DNA of 64,000 nucleotides from Roseibium sp. (GTDB lineage: Bacteria > Pseudomonadota > Alphaproteobacteria > Rhizobiales > Stappiaceae), in the NCBI GenBank assembly GCA_017643215.1, contig JAEPNV010000017.1, forward strand, positions 1 to 64,000, given 5' to 3'. A program made the translations under genes and the position numbers. The notes below the pieces were generated by a model. It searched no databases and was not told the origin of the DNA. It was given only the letters and a program-made list of their open reading frames with translations. Positions 1-13,068 of the stretch are shown here, piece by piece; the first letter of the stretch is position 1; each line of letters begins with the position of its first letter.

Positions 1-2
1 GG

Positions 3-25
3 ATGCCATGGTCGAGCCATGGCAT
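3..25. repeat. Short perfect palindrome (hairpin)
   Basis: Nine-base arms (ATGCCATGG / CCATGGCAT) surround a 5-base spacer. It lies in a non-coding stretch at the window edge. No run of T follows it, so it is not an obvious terminator, and its role is unknown. Confidence 0.5.
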
Positions 26-229
26 GACGAGGGTCGCAATGATCCGCCGTCCTCCCGGACGCCGGCGCAGCCGGAGAGCCGGGATCGGGGCGGCATGGCG
101 CAAGGCGCAGGACCGAGGAACCGCCGCGGCCCCAGTGGCGCGCCGATCCCGGGTCGCGCCTTTGGCTTGCCCGCGATGGCGTCCGGTGGGGGCGGGCAAT
201 GCGGGACCAGCGCCCGTTGGGCACGGCCG

Positions 230-413
230 CCGTCATTCCAGACAAGTGAGGCGAAGTCGAGCGCCGATCCGGAATCCCGACATCATTCGCGCCAAAGGCG
301 CGGCCTTAAATCGACTCAGCACCTGCGATTTTGATCGGAGCTCACTCCGCTCGCACTGATGCGTTGGATTCCAGATCGGCGCGCAGCCGCGCTGCGCTTG
401 TCTGGAATGACGG
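230..413. repeat. Palindromic intergenic repeat element, about 184 bp
   Basis: The ends are perfect 17-base inverted repeats (CCGTCATTCCAGACAAG at 230-246, its complement at 397-413). Inside them a second pair, 261-277 and 366-382, matches at 16 of 17 bases. The two nested pairs would fold into one long interrupted hairpin. Elements with CGTCATTCC-type ends are common between genes in Hyphomicrobiales genomes, so this is probably a dispersed non-autonomous repeat, but no second copy is visible in this window. The rest of 1-700 holds no gene I can support. From about 480 it becomes AT-rich like the gene that follows. Confidence 0.7.
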
Positions 414-700
414 TATGGAGAGGAATGCGGACGTTTTCCCGCCGCTCCAGTCCGGCCCGCCTTGCGCCGTAAGGTCCGGACCAAGGTTCATTCACGATTG
501 ACCGATACGGAGAAGTATCGGGTTCGGAGTAGGGGGGCGTCGATTGTTTTTGTGAGAGTTTGGAATGTCAGTAGTATCAGGGCTGGGTTAGATGAAGCTG
601 CTCTACATGCCCACTCTACACTATTTTTACCGATGTTATTCAGAACACAATTTAACACAGATGAATTTGGAAAAATGACATCAAGTACGAGACTTCAGCG

Positions 701-2353
701 TTACCTGATATTATTTAGAAAAATATCGGCAGCGTCTTCGGTCCAGCGTTCTATTGTTTCTCTTGTCCATTCTTCTTCTGAACAGACCTGATTGGAGCGT
801 GGGTAGTCAGATACCCGCTGCGTCAAGTACGTAATTTTCTTCTCGTCAAAGTCCCTATTTGATGCTGACGAGTTTTTCTGTTTGCTTATCAAGACAAGAT
901 TACCGACCGAGTTGACGTATTCTTGCATTCCTTCTCTGTCGTGATTTTGAAGCCATTCACTATCGTCTTTTGGATTCTGGGGCAGGACATGTTCGATCGA
1001 TTTTGCCTCAATTTTTTGAGTGCGTTCGAGTTCTGACTTCAGAAGTTCTAGTCTAAGAAGCACATACTTTTTATATCCTGCCGTATAGAGGTTTGGATTT
1101 TTGACGCCTTGAATAATACTCTCTTCAGAATATTCTATGGTGTCTAACACATCCGCCGGGTCTTCATTGTTTTCTATAGATTTTAATATATCAGTATACT
1201 GCGAGTATCTTTCATCTTTCCTTATTCCACCGACCCACTGCTCGAGATAGACTTTTTCTATTTGATAAATGAATTCTAGCAAAAAATCTGTTCCAAATCT
1301 CATGCAGAAAAATAAAACACATGCTTTCCATTCGGACGCTTGGAATTCGCTTAGCATTATGAAAATAATGCTTCTATATTCTGAATTCTCTTGTTCATCT
1401 TGGTCTAATATGTCCTTGTCTACAAATATTCTTCCAAATATATCGGTATAAGTCTTAATTTCTTCAAAAAAAGGAGCGCCCCGTTGCATCAGGGCGTGTC
1501 TAGGTCTGAATATTCGTCGTTCAAACTCTTTAAGAAGATCCCCCTGCGGTTTGTCTTTTACTAAGATTAGGCGGACTAGGAAGAAAACTTCCTCAAAGGT
1601 GTCTGCTCCCAGATTTTCCTCTGTTTCTTGCCAAGTCCGGGCAAGAGATCGTCTCAAAGAGTCAGATTCAATGTATTCTGGGCTTAAATTCTGTGCCTTT
1701 AATACATCTATTCGCCGCAATTTTTCACCGCGGTCGTTAACGATGGAAAATAGTCTAAATGCATCGTCAAATGATGATGTTGAAAGCCGGATAATAAGGC
1801 AATTACGATTTACAAATATTACAAATTCTTCGAGTTCTTCCTGCGATAAGCCATCAAGGCTGCTATGAAATACGTCGATGGCGGACTTATAACGCCAGTG
1901 CGGCTCTTTGTTTTTATCCGCGCCAAATTCATCAAGTGTGCCTCCCAATTTAAGTATATGATTGTTGAAGACCTCAAAGTCACGGACTTCTATTCGTTCC
2001 TTGCGCGCAATATTATTTAGCCTGCTTCCTTCCTGTACAATCTTTTCTTGAATATCATTCCGGATATCGTCAGCTTTTATGATGTCTCTTAGGCAGGCAA
2101 ATAGGATCAACAACGCGGTAGCGCGCTGCTGGCCGTCAACCAGTTCATAGAGGATATCGTCATTTATTCTGTGGAGAACAAAAGTACCAAGAAAGTATTG
2201 TTCGTCCTTATTAGCATTTATTAAGTCATCGATGAGGTCTTCAAAATGACTTGCATCCCATGAAAATGGCCGTTGGTACTCAGGTACTCGAAAGAAATTT
2301 CGACCAGAAAACAGGTCTCCAATGAACTCTTTTTTGCCATCTAGATTTTTCAT
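701..2353 (-). CDS. DUF262/DUF1524 (GmrSD-like) nuclease-family protein
   Basis: This 550-residue protein has an N-terminal DUF262 domain (ParB/Srx-like fold) with the signature DGQQR at residues 73-77. Its C-terminal DUF1524 domain is HNH-like, with IEHVLPQ around His455 followed by GNLVLISKQKN. GmrS and GmrD of the type IV restriction enzyme GmrSD have these two domains; here they are fused in one chain. Family knowledge suggests cleavage of modified (phage) DNA, but the substrate cannot be read from the sequence. The gene is clearly richer in A+T than its neighbours and starts 31 bases downstream of the uvrB stop, on the same strand. That suggests a horizontally acquired defence gene. A weak ribosome site (GGAAAA) precedes the ATG. 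Confidence 0.85.
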   Translation of the reverse strand: MKNLDGKKEFIGDLFSGRNFFRVPEYQRPFSWDASHFEDLIDDLINANKDEQYFLGTFVLHRINDDILYELVDGQQRATALLILFACLRDIIKADDIRNDIQEKIVQEGSRLNNIARKERIEVRDFEVFNNHILKLGGTLDEFGADKNKEPHWRYKSAIDVFHSSLDGLSQEELEEFVIFVNRNCLIIRLSTSSFDDAFRLFSIVNDRGEKLRRIDVLKAQNLSPEYIESDSLRRSLARTWQETEENLGADTFEEVFFLVRLILVKDKPQGDLLKEFERRIFRPRHALMQRGAPFFEEIKTYTDIFGRIFVDKDILDQDEQENSEYRSIIFIMLSEFQASEWKACVLFFCMRFGTDFLLEFIYQIEKVYLEQWVGGIRKDERYSQYTDILKSIENNEDPADVLDTIEYSEESIIQGVKNPNLYTAGYKKYVLLRLELLKSELERTQKIEAKSIEHVLPQNPKDDSEWLQNHDREGMQEYVNSVGNLVLISKQKNSSASNRDFDEKKITYLTQRVSDYPRSNQVCSEEEWTRETIERWTEDAADIFLNNIR

Positions 2354-2384
2354 TACATTTTTCCAATTTATACAACATCAATAA

Positions 2385-5678
<3,294 letters not shown>

Positions 5679-5775
5679 GGTCCGCAATATGGTCCGACTC
5701 CCCGGATGAGGGAAGGGGGCGGGATAAGGGTTGGTGCCGCCTCCTGACAGGAGGTGTCAGGAGCGGCGCCCGCCC

Positions 5776-7311
5776 TCATTCGCCTCTCGGATAGCGGCGG
5801 CTGTCCTCGACCTCGTTGAGGTCCATGTGGTTGCGCATGTAGCGTTCGGACGCCTTTTGCAGCGGCTGATAATCCCACGGGAAATAGGCGCCGTTGCGCA
5901 GGGCGTCATAGACGATCCAGCGGCGGGCCTGGCTTTGGCGGACCTCGGCGTCGAAGGCCGCCATGTCCCATTGGGCCGCGACTTTCGCGGCGAATCCGGC
6001 GGCGGTATCGCGGTGCGCCAGATCGGTGGCGAGATTGACCAGTTCGTGCGGATCGTTGGCCAGATTGAAGAGCTGCGGCGGGTCGAGCGCGCAGTGAATG
6101 TACTTCCAGTCTCCCGCGCGGATGCCGACCAGCGGCGCGTAGGAGGCCTCGGCGGCGTATTCCATCAAGACCGGCGCGGTCCGCTCGTTGCCGCCGGCCA
6201 GCGGCACCAGGCTGGTGCCGTCGGTCCATGGCAGAATTTCGCTCATGTCGATGCCGGCCAGGTCGCACAGGGTCGGCAGCACGTCGAGCGTGCTGACGGC
6301 CGTGTCGATCCGCCGCGGCGGCAAATCCGGGTCTGAGATCATCAACGGCACACGGGACGAGCCTTCGAAGAAGGTCATCTTGAACCACAGACCGCGCTCG
6401 CCGAGCATGTCGCCATGGTCGGAGATGAACAGGATCGTGGTGTCACCGGCCAGGTCCATGGCGTCGAGCGCGTGCAGGATCCCGCCGATCTTGTCGTCGA
6501 GATAGGTGACATTGGCGAAATAGGCCCGGCGCGACCGGCGGATGTTGTCCTCCGTGATGGAATAGCTGCGCCAGTCATTGGCGTCGAAAATGCGCTTCGA
6601 ATGGGGATCGTGCGCGTCGTAGTCCATCGCCGGCACCGGCGGCAGCAGGTGGTCGCAGTCCGCGTAAAGGTCCCAGTAGCGCTTGCGGGCGACATAGGGA
6701 TCGTGCGGGTGGGTGAAGCTGACCGTCAGGCAGAACGGCTGGTCGCGGTTGCCGCGGCCGTAATCGTAGAGCTTGCGCACCGCCTGAAAGGCGACGTCGT
6801 CGTCATAGTCCATCTGGTTGGAGATTTCGGCGACGCCGGCGCCGGTGACCGAACCCATGTTGTGGTACCACCAGTCGATCCGCTCGCCGGGCTTGCGGTA
6901 GTCCGGCGTCCAGCCGAAATCGGCCGGGTAGATGTCGGTGGTCAGCCGCTCCTCGAAGCCGTGCAACTGGTCGGGGCCGACAAAATGCATCTTGCCGGAC
7001 AGGCAGGTCGTGTAGCCGGCCCGGCGCAGGTGATGGGCATAGGTCGGAATGTCGGAGGCGAACTCGGCGGCGTTGTCGTAAACGCCGGTACGGCGCGGCA
7101 ACTGGCCGGACATGAAGCTCGCCCGGCCCGGTGCGCAGAGCGGCGAGGCGGTGTAGGTGTTGCGGAAGCGGACCGAGCGTCCGGCGAGCTGTTTGAGGTG
7201 CGGCGTGTGCAAGAACTCCGCCGGTCCGTCGGGAAACAGCGTGCCGTTGAGCTGGTCGACCATCAGGATCAGGATGTTCTTGCGGCGGGCTCCGGGCATT
7301 GGTGCGGACAT
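5776..7311 (-). CDS. betC: Choline-sulfatase
   Basis: A type I sulfatase of 511 residues that hydrolyses choline-O-sulfate to choline and sulfate, feeding glycine-betaine synthesis. The formylglycine motif CxPxR is present as C59-A-P-G-R. An N-terminal metal-binding aspartate lies in LILMVDQLNG, and further metal ligands lie in FISDHGDM. The stretch GPDQLHGFEERLTTDIYP and the C-terminal sequence resemble BetC rather than generic arylsulfatases. In Sinorhizobium betC lies in betICBA. Here no betI, betB or betA is adjacent, so the gene stands alone behind a BetI-like palindrome (7363-7382). Confidence 0.9.
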   Translation of the reverse strand: MSAPMPGARRKNILILMVDQLNGTLFPDGPAEFLHTPHLKQLAGRSVRFRNTYTASPLCAPGRASFMSGQLPRRTGVYDNAAEFASDIPTYAHHLRRAGYTTCLSGKMHFVGPDQLHGFEERLTTDIYPADFGWTPDYRKPGERIDWWYHNMGSVTGAGVAEISNQMDYDDDVAFQAVRKLYDYGRGNRDQPFCLTVSFTHPHDPYVARKRYWDLYADCDHLLPPVPAMDYDAHDPHSKRIFDANDWRSYSITEDNIRRSRRAYFANVTYLDDKIGGILHALDAMDLAGDTTILFISDHGDMLGERGLWFKMTFFEGSSRVPLMISDPDLPPRRIDTAVSTLDVLPTLCDLAGIDMSEILPWTDGTSLVPLAGGNERTAPVLMEYAAEASYAPLVGIRAGDWKYIHCALDPPQLFNLANDPHELVNLATDLAHRDTAAGFAAKVAAQWDMAAFDAEVRQSQARRWIVYDALRNGAYFPWDYQPLQKASERYMRNHMDLNEVEDSRRYPRGE

Positions 7312-7362
7312 GGCGGGCGCGGCTCCTCAAAGTGGCGGGTGCTTGCCCATATGCGCTGGATC

Positions 7363-7382
7363 TTGATTGACCCGTCAATCAA
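7363..7382. promoter_or_regulatory. BetI-like operator upstream of choline-sulfatase
   Basis: A perfect 20-base palindrome, TTGATTGACCCGTCAATCAA, has 9-base arms and a CC spacer and lies 52 bases before the betC start. On the betC strand it overlaps a possible -35 (TTGACG), with CATATG as a possible -10 about 19 bases further on. Its form and TTGATTG...CAATCAA arms resemble sites of the TetR-family choline sensor BetI. A BetI link is inference, because betI is not in the window. Confidence 0.6.
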
Positions 7383-7422
7383 ATTCGACACCAAGAAGCG
7401 GGCGTGCGGCAGGTGGGGTGAG

Positions 7423-8325
7423 TCAGTGCTTGAACACGTTTGTGCGGTGCCAATCGAGATAAATTGGATGAGGTCGTTTCGAAGGATCGGTAGGCACTCT
7501 TGCTGTCATATCGGCGTGTAACAGATGCGAGACATCATGGTTCAATTGGCGAGAAGTGAGGATTTGGTAGTTATCAGACAATGAAAGGAGTCCACGATCG
7601 AACATCCAATGGACCGTCCTTGATAGTGCAAGGCCATTTTGCACGGAATCGTTGCCGCCGTTTTCGACCGGGATGATATGAGCTGCATCGATTTCTGGTC
7701 TACCTCCACCGTTAATCAATTGGAGCCCCGTAAAAGCGCAGGTGCGGTCATAGAGTTTGCGGATCTGTTGACGAAATTTTGCTTCTCTGAACGGTCGATT
7801 GACCAATTGACTGACAATTGGTCGTCCGCCGGGGCTGCCGGCTAAGGGTGACTGAGGCATGTCTTGCAGCCCCGTCGATTGGTCGTAAGCCTCATCGAAA
7901 TTGTGGAGATCGGGCCAGTCATCAGGTTCAGACAAACCTGCCTGCACAATTCTCGCAAACACGTCGGGTTCAATAACGCGAACAGCTTGAACACGATAAC
8001 CCGAGTTTATTTCGCCTGTTTCGGTTACAAATCCCGGCTCAAAGCCGCCGAATTCAGTACAATCGACCGGCCGATCGAACCCTAGAAACTGTTCCAAATC
8101 AGCATAAAAGTGGTTTGCCCTGTTTGGGTCAGGTCGAATTTGACGGACCAGTGCTGTTGCTGAGTAGTAGCGGCCTTTTCGCCCAACGATTGGGCCATCA
8201 AATATGATTCGGTCTCCGACGGTTTGCTCTACACGAGACAAATACTGTTTTGGAAAATGATATCTGTCTGCCGGATCATCATCATAAATGCTGTCTGGCT
8301 TGTGGTAGAAAACAGCGTTTGCCAT
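7423..8325 (-). CDS. HNH endonuclease with N-terminal PUA/EVE-like domain
   Basis: A 300-residue protein. The C-terminal half has an HNH nuclease fold: CAFTGLQL, then AAHIIPVENGG with the key histidine at 216, then NGLALSRTVHWMFDRG. The N-terminal half (YHFPKQYLSRVEQTVGD, GRKGRYYSATALV, HFYADLEQFLGF) resembles the PUA/EVE-like regions that read modified bases in several restriction-type HNH proteins. That reading is from memory of the family, not a search. It would be a stand-alone modification-dependent endonuclease. The gene lies 111 bases upstream of betC on the same strand and is AT-richer than its flanks. It diverges from fumC. Confidence 0.8.
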   Translation of the reverse strand: MANAVFYHKPDSIYDDDPADRYHFPKQYLSRVEQTVGDRIIFDGPIVGRKGRYYSATALVRQIRPDPNRANHFYADLEQFLGFDRPVDCTEFGGFEPGFVTETGEINSGYRVQAVRVIEPDVFARIVQAGLSEPDDWPDLHNFDEAYDQSTGLQDMPQSPLAGSPGGRPIVSQLVNRPFREAKFRQQIRKLYDRTCAFTGLQLINGGGRPEIDAAHIIPVENGGNDSVQNGLALSRTVHWMFDRGLLSLSDNYQILTSRQLNHDVSHLLHADMTARVPTDPSKRPHPIYLDWHRTNVFKH

Positions 8326-8469
8326 TTATCGATGATATACGTTTGATATGATTGACCTTTAAGGCTAGCACCAGATTGTAGTCTGTCAATTGTGCTCGTA
8401 TTTGCGGTGATTTCGCGAGTTGCCGTCTCAACCGCTTTGCATGCCCCCCTGGCCCCAAGGACCCCGCCC

Positions 8470-9855
8470 ATGCGCATAGAAACCGACAGCATCGGCCAGA
8501 TCGAGGTTCCTGCGGACCGGTATTGGGGTGCGCAGACGCAGCGGTCGCTGAGGTACTTTTCGATCGGCACGGATGTCATGCCGGCCGAAGTGGTGCATGC
8601 GTTCGGGGTGTTGAAACAGGCGGCGGCGGAGGTGAATTCCGAGTTGGGGCATCTTCCGCCGGACACCCGCGATCTGATCGTGGCCGCGGCTAAGGAGGTC
8701 GCGGCGGGCCAACGGGACGATCACTTTCCGCTGCATGTCTGGATGACGGGCTCCGGCACGCAGACCAATATGAATGTCAACGAGGTGATTTCCAACCGGG
8801 CGATCGAGATGGCCGGCGGGGTGATGGGCTCCAAAGACCCCGTGCATCCCAATGATCACGTCAACATGTCGCAATCCTCCAACGACACGTTTCCAACGGC
8901 GATGCACATGGCCGCCGCCGTCCACACGGTGCGGCGGCTGCTGCCCGGAGTCCGGCGCCTGCGCGACAGCCTCGACCAAAAGGCCCAAGCGTGGGACGCG
9001 ATCATCAAGATCGGCCGCACCCACATGCAGGACGCCACGCCGCTGACGCTCGGCCAGGAGTTCTCCGGCTATGTGGCGATGCTGGACGAGGGTCTATTGC
9101 GGATCGAGCGGGCGCTGGAGGATGTCTATCCGTTGACGCTCGGCGGCACCGCGGTCGGCACGGGCATCAATGCGCCGGTGGGCTTTGCCGAAAAGGCGGC
9201 AGAGCGCATCGCGTCGTTGACCGGCCTGCCGTTTACAACGGCGCCGAACAAGTTTGCCACGCAAGGCGGCCACGACGCGCTTGTCATGCTGCACGGGACG
9301 TTCAAGGCGCTGGCCGGGTCGCTCTACAAGATCGCCAACGACATCAGGCTCCTGTCCTGCGGGCCGCGCTGCGGCTTCAACGAACTGAAAATCCCGGCCA
9401 ACGAGCCGGGCTCGTCGATCATGCCCGGAAAGGTCAATCCGACCCAGTGCGAGGCGCTGGCGATGATCGCCGTGCAGGTGATCGGCAATGACATGACCGT
9501 CGGCCTGGCCGGGGCCGGCGGCCTCCTGGAGATGAATGTCTACAAGCCGGTGATGATCAACGCGATCCTGCAATCCATCCGCATTCTGGGTGATGGCAGC
9601 CGCAATTTTGCGGACTTCCTGGTTGACGGCACGGAGCCGAACGAGAAGCAGATCGCCGGCTATCTGGAAAACGCGCTGATGCTGGTGACCGCGCTCAGCC
9701 CGGTAATCGGCTATGACAAGGCGAGCCACGCCGCGCACCACGCGTTCGAGCACGATCTTCCCTTGCGCGCGGCTTGCCTTGAGCTTGGTTATGTCAGCGC
9801 CGAGGACTTCGATGAGATCGTCGATCCGAAAAAGATGCTCGGGCCGTCGGGGTGA
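8470..9855 (+). CDS. fumC: Fumarate hydratase class II
   Basis: An iron-independent fumarase of 461 residues that interconverts fumarate and malate in the TCA cycle. The superfamily signature [11 protein letters not shown] starts at residue 314. The conserved stretches [19 protein letters not shown] and [19 protein letters not shown] are also intact. The ATG at 8470 has AAGGA 8 bases upstream and the usual N-terminus [21 protein letters not shown] longer GTG start at 8392 would add 26 unsupported residues. Confidence 0.97.
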   Translation: MRIETDSIGQIEVPADRYWGAQTQRSLRYFSIGTDVMPAEVVHAFGVLKQAAAEVNSELGHLPPDTRDLIVAAAKEVAAGQRDDHFPLHVWMTGSGTQTNMNVNEVISNRAIEMAGGVMGSKDPVHPNDHVNMSQSSNDTFPTAMHMAAAVHTVRRLLPGVRRLRDSLDQKAQAWDAIIKIGRTHMQDATPLTLGQEFSGYVAMLDEGLLRIERALEDVYPLTLGGTAVGTGINAPVGFAEKAAERIASLTGLPFTTAPNKFATQGGHDALVMLHGTFKALAGSLYKIANDIRLLSCGPRCGFNELKIPANEPGSSIMPGKVNPTQCEALAMIAVQVIGNDMTVGLAGAGGLLEMNVYKPVMINAILQSIRILGDGSRNFADFLVDGTEPNEKQIAGYLENALMLVTALSPVIGYDKASHAAHHAFEHDLPLRAACLELGYVSAEDFDEIVDPKKMLGPSG

Positions 9856-10763
9856 GACGGCAGGAGCCGGGCGCGCATCAGGCGCCAGCGGAGGCGGGTT
9901 TGGAGGTCATGCGCGCGATCGCCGATCAGCCGGACCTTGCCCGTCAATTGGGCGAGATTCGGCGCGTGCGGCGTCTGCCGGGTCTGAGCAACCGTGTCTA
10001 TGATGTTGAAACCGCAACGGGCCGGTATGTGCTGCGGGTGTCGCTGCCGCAGACCGATGCGCTGGTCGACCGGAGCGTCGAATGTCACAACCTTCATGCC
10101 GCCGCCGCGGCCGGGCTGAGCCCCGCGCCCGTGTTCGCCGACCCGCGCTCCGGCCTGGTGGTGCTGCCGTTCGTGGAGGTTTCTGCAGGTCCTCCATCGC
10201 CTGCGGTGCTCGGCGGCGCGCTCCGGCGCCTGCACGGCGAGATAACCGATTATCGTGGCCGGCGCGATCCGCGCGACTGGGCCGTCCGGCTGATGCGGTC
10301 CGTGACGGGCCATCCTGAGCTCCATGAGAAAGCGGAGAATACCGTCCGCCTCCTCAATCGTGTGCAGGACCGGGCGCAGCTTGATCGGCATCCGTTTGTA
10401 CCGAGCCACTGGGACGTCAGTGACGGCAACTGCCTGACCCTGACGGATGGCGTTCTCTTGATCGACTGGGAGTATTCGGCGCTTGGACCAAGATCCTGGG
10501 ATCTGGCGTATGCCGCGCTGGAGTTTGGTTATGACGAACCCTCCGAGGCCGCGTTTCTGGCCGCCTATACGGGGTCGGGCAGCGAGATATCGGAGCTGGC
10601 CGGCGAAGTGCGGGCGATGAAAGTCATATGCGATGCGATTTCGGCGCTCTGGGCGCTGACACAACAGGCAGGCGGCAATGACGCGGCTGATTTCCAATCC
10701 CTTGCGGACCACCGGGCGGAACGCGCCAGGTGGCAGCTTGAGCGGCTCAGCGCCGGGTCATGA
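9852..10763 (+). CDS. Choline/aminoglycoside-kinase-like phosphotransferase
   Basis: An APH/choline-kinase family protein of up to 303 residues. The catalytic loop reads [11 protein letters not shown] (HxDxxxxN) and is followed by the metal-binding [17 protein letters not shown], which resembles choline/ethanolamine kinases and LicA-like proteins. It would phosphorylate a small hydroxyl-bearing substrate; choline is plausible given the choline-sulfatase nearby, but that is inference. The GTG at 9852 overlaps the fumC stop. An ATG at 9909 directly after GGAGGTC is an alternative start. The 3' end overlaps the convergent membrane-protein gene by 17 bases. Confidence 0.8.
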   Translation: MRRQEPGAHQAPAEAGLEVMRAIADQPDLARQLGEIRRVRRLPGLSNRVYDVETATGRYVLRVSLPQTDALVDRSVECHNLHAAAAAGLSPAPVFADPRSGLVVLPFVEVSAGPPSPAVLGGALRRLHGEITDYRGRRDPRDWAVRLMRSVTGHPELHEKAENTVRLLNRVQDRAQLDRHPFVPSHWDVSDGNCLTLTDGVLLIDWEYSALGPRSWDLAYAALEFGYDEPSEAAFLAAYTGSGSEISELAGEVRAMKVICDAISALWALTQQAGGNDAADFQSLADHRAERARWQLERLSAGS

Positions 10764-11703
10764 GGTCCGGATCGGCGAGGCACAGGGCGTAGCGGTCGTT
10801 CATCGCGCCGCGCAACGCACCGTCTTCGGGGTCGGCCAGCAGCGGCTCCCATACACCGTCCTCCTTGAGCCCGGACAAGGTGCAGGCGCAAATCCCTGCA
10901 CAGGGCGTCTCGGCGCCCTCGGTCGCCGCGCAGGATTGGGTGCAGCCCCGCACAAACTGCAGTTCGGCGCGATCGGCAATGATTCCGGCGGCGGAGGCCA
11001 GCCACAGGAGACCGAACAGGATCGGCTGGTGAAGCAGGTAGATGGCAAGCGAGCGGCGGCCGAACAGCCGCAGGCCCTTGCCGAAGGTGCCCTGCAAATC
11101 GAGCGTCCGCGCGCGGGCCAGAATTCGGGCCGCAACCGGGCTTTGCGCCAGCGCCACGCCCAGCAGCACCACGCCCGCCCACGGGGCAAGCGGCACGTAG
11201 TCGACGCTGCCAAACTCCGGCGACCCGAGGCCCGTCCACAGCCAAAATTGGCCGTTGAAGGCCGGACCACTCGCCCAGAAAGGCAGGGTGAGCACAAATC
11301 CCGCCGCGGCCAGCGACACGAGCCAATGGGATTGCAAGAAAGGAAGCGCCAGCAAACCGCTTAGAAACAGCGCATGCAGGATGCCGAACCGGACATAGCT
11401 GTCGCCGAAGACGAGATACGTGATCAGGCTGATCCCGGCCGCGGCCGCCAGCAGAATCGCCTTGCCGCGCAACAGGCTCGGCCAGCGGATCGTGCTGCCA
11501 TGGGCCAGAACAAGATTGAAGCCGGACAGAAACAGAAATGTGCCCGCGATCAGTCCGGCAAACGCGCGCCAACCGAATGCATGCGCGACCGGCCAATCGA
11601 CCAGTCCGAACCACGACAAATCCCAGGAAAAGTGATAGGCGACCATCGCCCCGATGGCGACGCCCCGGGCCGCATCCAGGGCCGCTATTCGGGCCACTGT
11701 CAT
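10747..11703 (-). CDS. DUF1624 (heparan-alpha-glucosaminide acetyltransferase-like) membrane protein
   Basis: A 318-residue integral membrane protein. The opening RIAALDAARGVAIGAMVAYH and the pattern of about seven hydrophobic segments match DUF1624/HGSNAT catalytic-domain proteins. The helix ending in GRRSLAIYLLHQPILFGLL is typical of acyltransferase-3-like folds. Bacterial substrates are not established. After the last membrane segment there is a 75-residue tail with five cysteines close together (RGCTQSC...PCAGICACTL), which could bind metal or form disulfides. Confidence 0.85.
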   Translation of the reverse strand: MTVARIAALDAARGVAIGAMVAYHFSWDLSWFGLVDWPVAHAFGWRAFAGLIAGTFLFLSGFNLVLAHGSTIRWPSLLRGKAILLAAAAGISLITYLVFGDSYVRFGILHALFLSGLLALPFLQSHWLVSLAAAGFVLTLPFWASGPAFNGQFWLWTGLGSPEFGSVDYVPLAPWAGVVLLGVALAQSPVAARILARARTLDLQGTFGKGLRLFGRRSLAIYLLHQPILFGLLWLASAAGIIADRAELQFVRGCTQSCAATEGAETPCAGICACTLSGLKEDGVWEPLLADPEDGALRGAMNDRYALCLADPDLMTRR

Positions 11704-11730
11704 GTCGCGAAAAGGTTGCCCGATTTGGCG

Positions 11731-11856
11731 TCAGCCCGCGAAGGCAGCAACCAGAGCGCTGACCACCGTCGCGCACACCAGCATGCCGCCCACAAAGGGC
11801 CAGGGTGACGGACGGTCCGCCGTGAAGCTTTCGTGGTTCGAGTCATCCCTGATCAT
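11731..11856 (-). CDS. Small single-span membrane protein
   Basis: An unrecognised 41-residue protein. A polar N-terminus (MIRDDSNHESFTADRPSPW) is followed by one C-terminal membrane span (PFVGGMLVCATVVSALVAAF). I chose the ATG at 11856 because GGAAG lies just upstream. Longer starts at 11904 (ATG) or 11919 (TTG) give up to 62 residues. It lies 28 bases upstream of the DUF1624 gene on the same strand and could be co-transcribed. Confidence 0.5.
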   Translation of the reverse strand: MIRDDSNHESFTADRPSPWPFVGGMLVCATVVSALVAAFAG

Positions 11857-12035
11857 CACTTCCACACCCCGTTGCTTCGCTTGCGTGCCAACAGTCGACT
11901 CCATGGCAGAGTCGCGCAAGGGGCGTATCAGGAAAAGATGGTGAATGATTAGTAACCAATCTTTTCCAACGGAAAGGTGCAGTTATCCTGAATAACCACA
12001 GTGCGGATTGTCACGTGATTTCGGTTCACGCCACG

Positions 12036-12446
12036 TTAAAGAGACAGGGCGTCGAGTCCGGCTTCCAGATAATCGGCCAGCAGGGGCATGCCCAGCAAAT
12101 AGGTCGCGGTCGAACCCTTTGCACGCTCCCTGGCTTCGTCTGCGGCCTGGGAAAAGTCGTCAGCCTCGAAGTCTCCGCGGCCGATCCAGGCCACGGCCAC
12201 CAGTTCCGCTGCCTCATCGACATTCAAGTCTTCGATCAGTTCACGAAGCTCTTCCTCGGTCAGATCGTCGTTTTCCTCTTCGGCCAGGCCGTCGTGATGA
12301 TGGCTGTCAGAAAGCGTGTCCTCATCAAACTCGATGTCGCCGTCCCGGCCGTCCTCGAAGCTGTCTTCCAGAGACGAGGCCGCCGCGCGCGCCTTTTGTA
12401 CAAGCAGGCGGATCGTGTCGGGGGACAAGTTGAGATCGACATTCAT
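12036..12446 (-). CDS. DUF3775 domain-containing protein
   Basis: A 136-residue protein matching DUF3775, an uncharacterised family common in Hyphomicrobiales. Visible are the opening NLSPDTIRLLVQKARAAA, the core DEAAELVAVAWIGRGDF and the ending TYLLGMPLLADYLEAGLDAL. A very acidic, His-containing insert (FDEDTLSDSHHHDGLAEEEN) lies between. The ATG at 12446 has GGGAG upstream; the frame stays open for 73 more codons but is not supported there. No function is known for the family. Confidence 0.85.
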   Translation of the reverse strand: MNVDLNLSPDTIRLLVQKARAAASSLEDSFEDGRDGDIEFDEDTLSDSHHHDGLAEEENDDLTEEELRELIEDLNVDEAAELVAVAWIGRGDFEADDFSQAADEARERAKGSTATYLLGMPLLADYLEAGLDALSL

Positions 12447-12864
12447 GGCTGGCTCCCACGCGCTTTTCTCCTTTATCCGCCGAACGGTGCGGGCGCGCAA
12501 CAAGACAATGCACCGATATGGCCGGGGCGGAGGATCAAGTGCGGCCCGGCCGTTTTCCCCGATATCCCGGCGGGCGTTCAGCAAAACACTGTTGCCGGGC
12601 TTTTCGCCCGCCCTGGCCGTTGCCGGCTGGAGGACCGGGCGGGTAATGTCTCCCGCGTTGAACACACGCGATCACGCGACCGGTTTCCATGCGGACTGTG
12701 TCCCCACCGGTGATCTGGATAACGCGGCATTCCCGGAGGCGGACCGGGCACGGGGCTGGCTCTTTGCGATCAAGACCGATAGGTTTTCACGCGAACGCCA
12801 GCCCCCTCCTTACCATCTGACCAAAAGCCTACTCTGAATTGACCTCGCCGGTCTTGAGCAACGC
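12447..12864. other. Non-coding stretch
   Basis: About 420 bases between the DUF3775 gene and the small membrane-protein pair. The open frames here lack ribosome sites and recognisable products. No tRNA, repeat or clear terminator is seen. Confidence 0.5.
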
Positions 12865-13068
12865 CTACAGTCCGCTTGGCGACGGTTCGGGCTGCGATGA
12901 GGCCGCAGCGTTCGCAGGAATTTTCGGCGGCACGGCGTCGGCCGGGGCGAGCGCGGCTCCAAGAATGAGGGCCAACGCCAGCGCGAGACCTGCGCCGATC
13001 GCGGTGATGAGCTGGCGGGCACCGGTTGGTTCCGGCGGATGCCGGGGATCTTTGGAAATCTCAGACAC
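12865..13068 (-). CDS. Small membrane protein, second gene of a pair
   Basis: An unrecognised 67-residue protein with a polar N-terminus, one membrane span (LITAIGAGLALALALILGAA) and a Pro/Ser-rich tail. The GTG start overlaps the upstream stop (GTGTCTGA) and has AGGTGG just before it, which points to translational coupling with the preceding gene. Confidence 0.6.
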   Translation of the reverse strand: MSEISKDPRHPPEPTGARQLITAIGAGLALALALILGAALAPADAVPPKIPANAAASSQPEPSPSGL

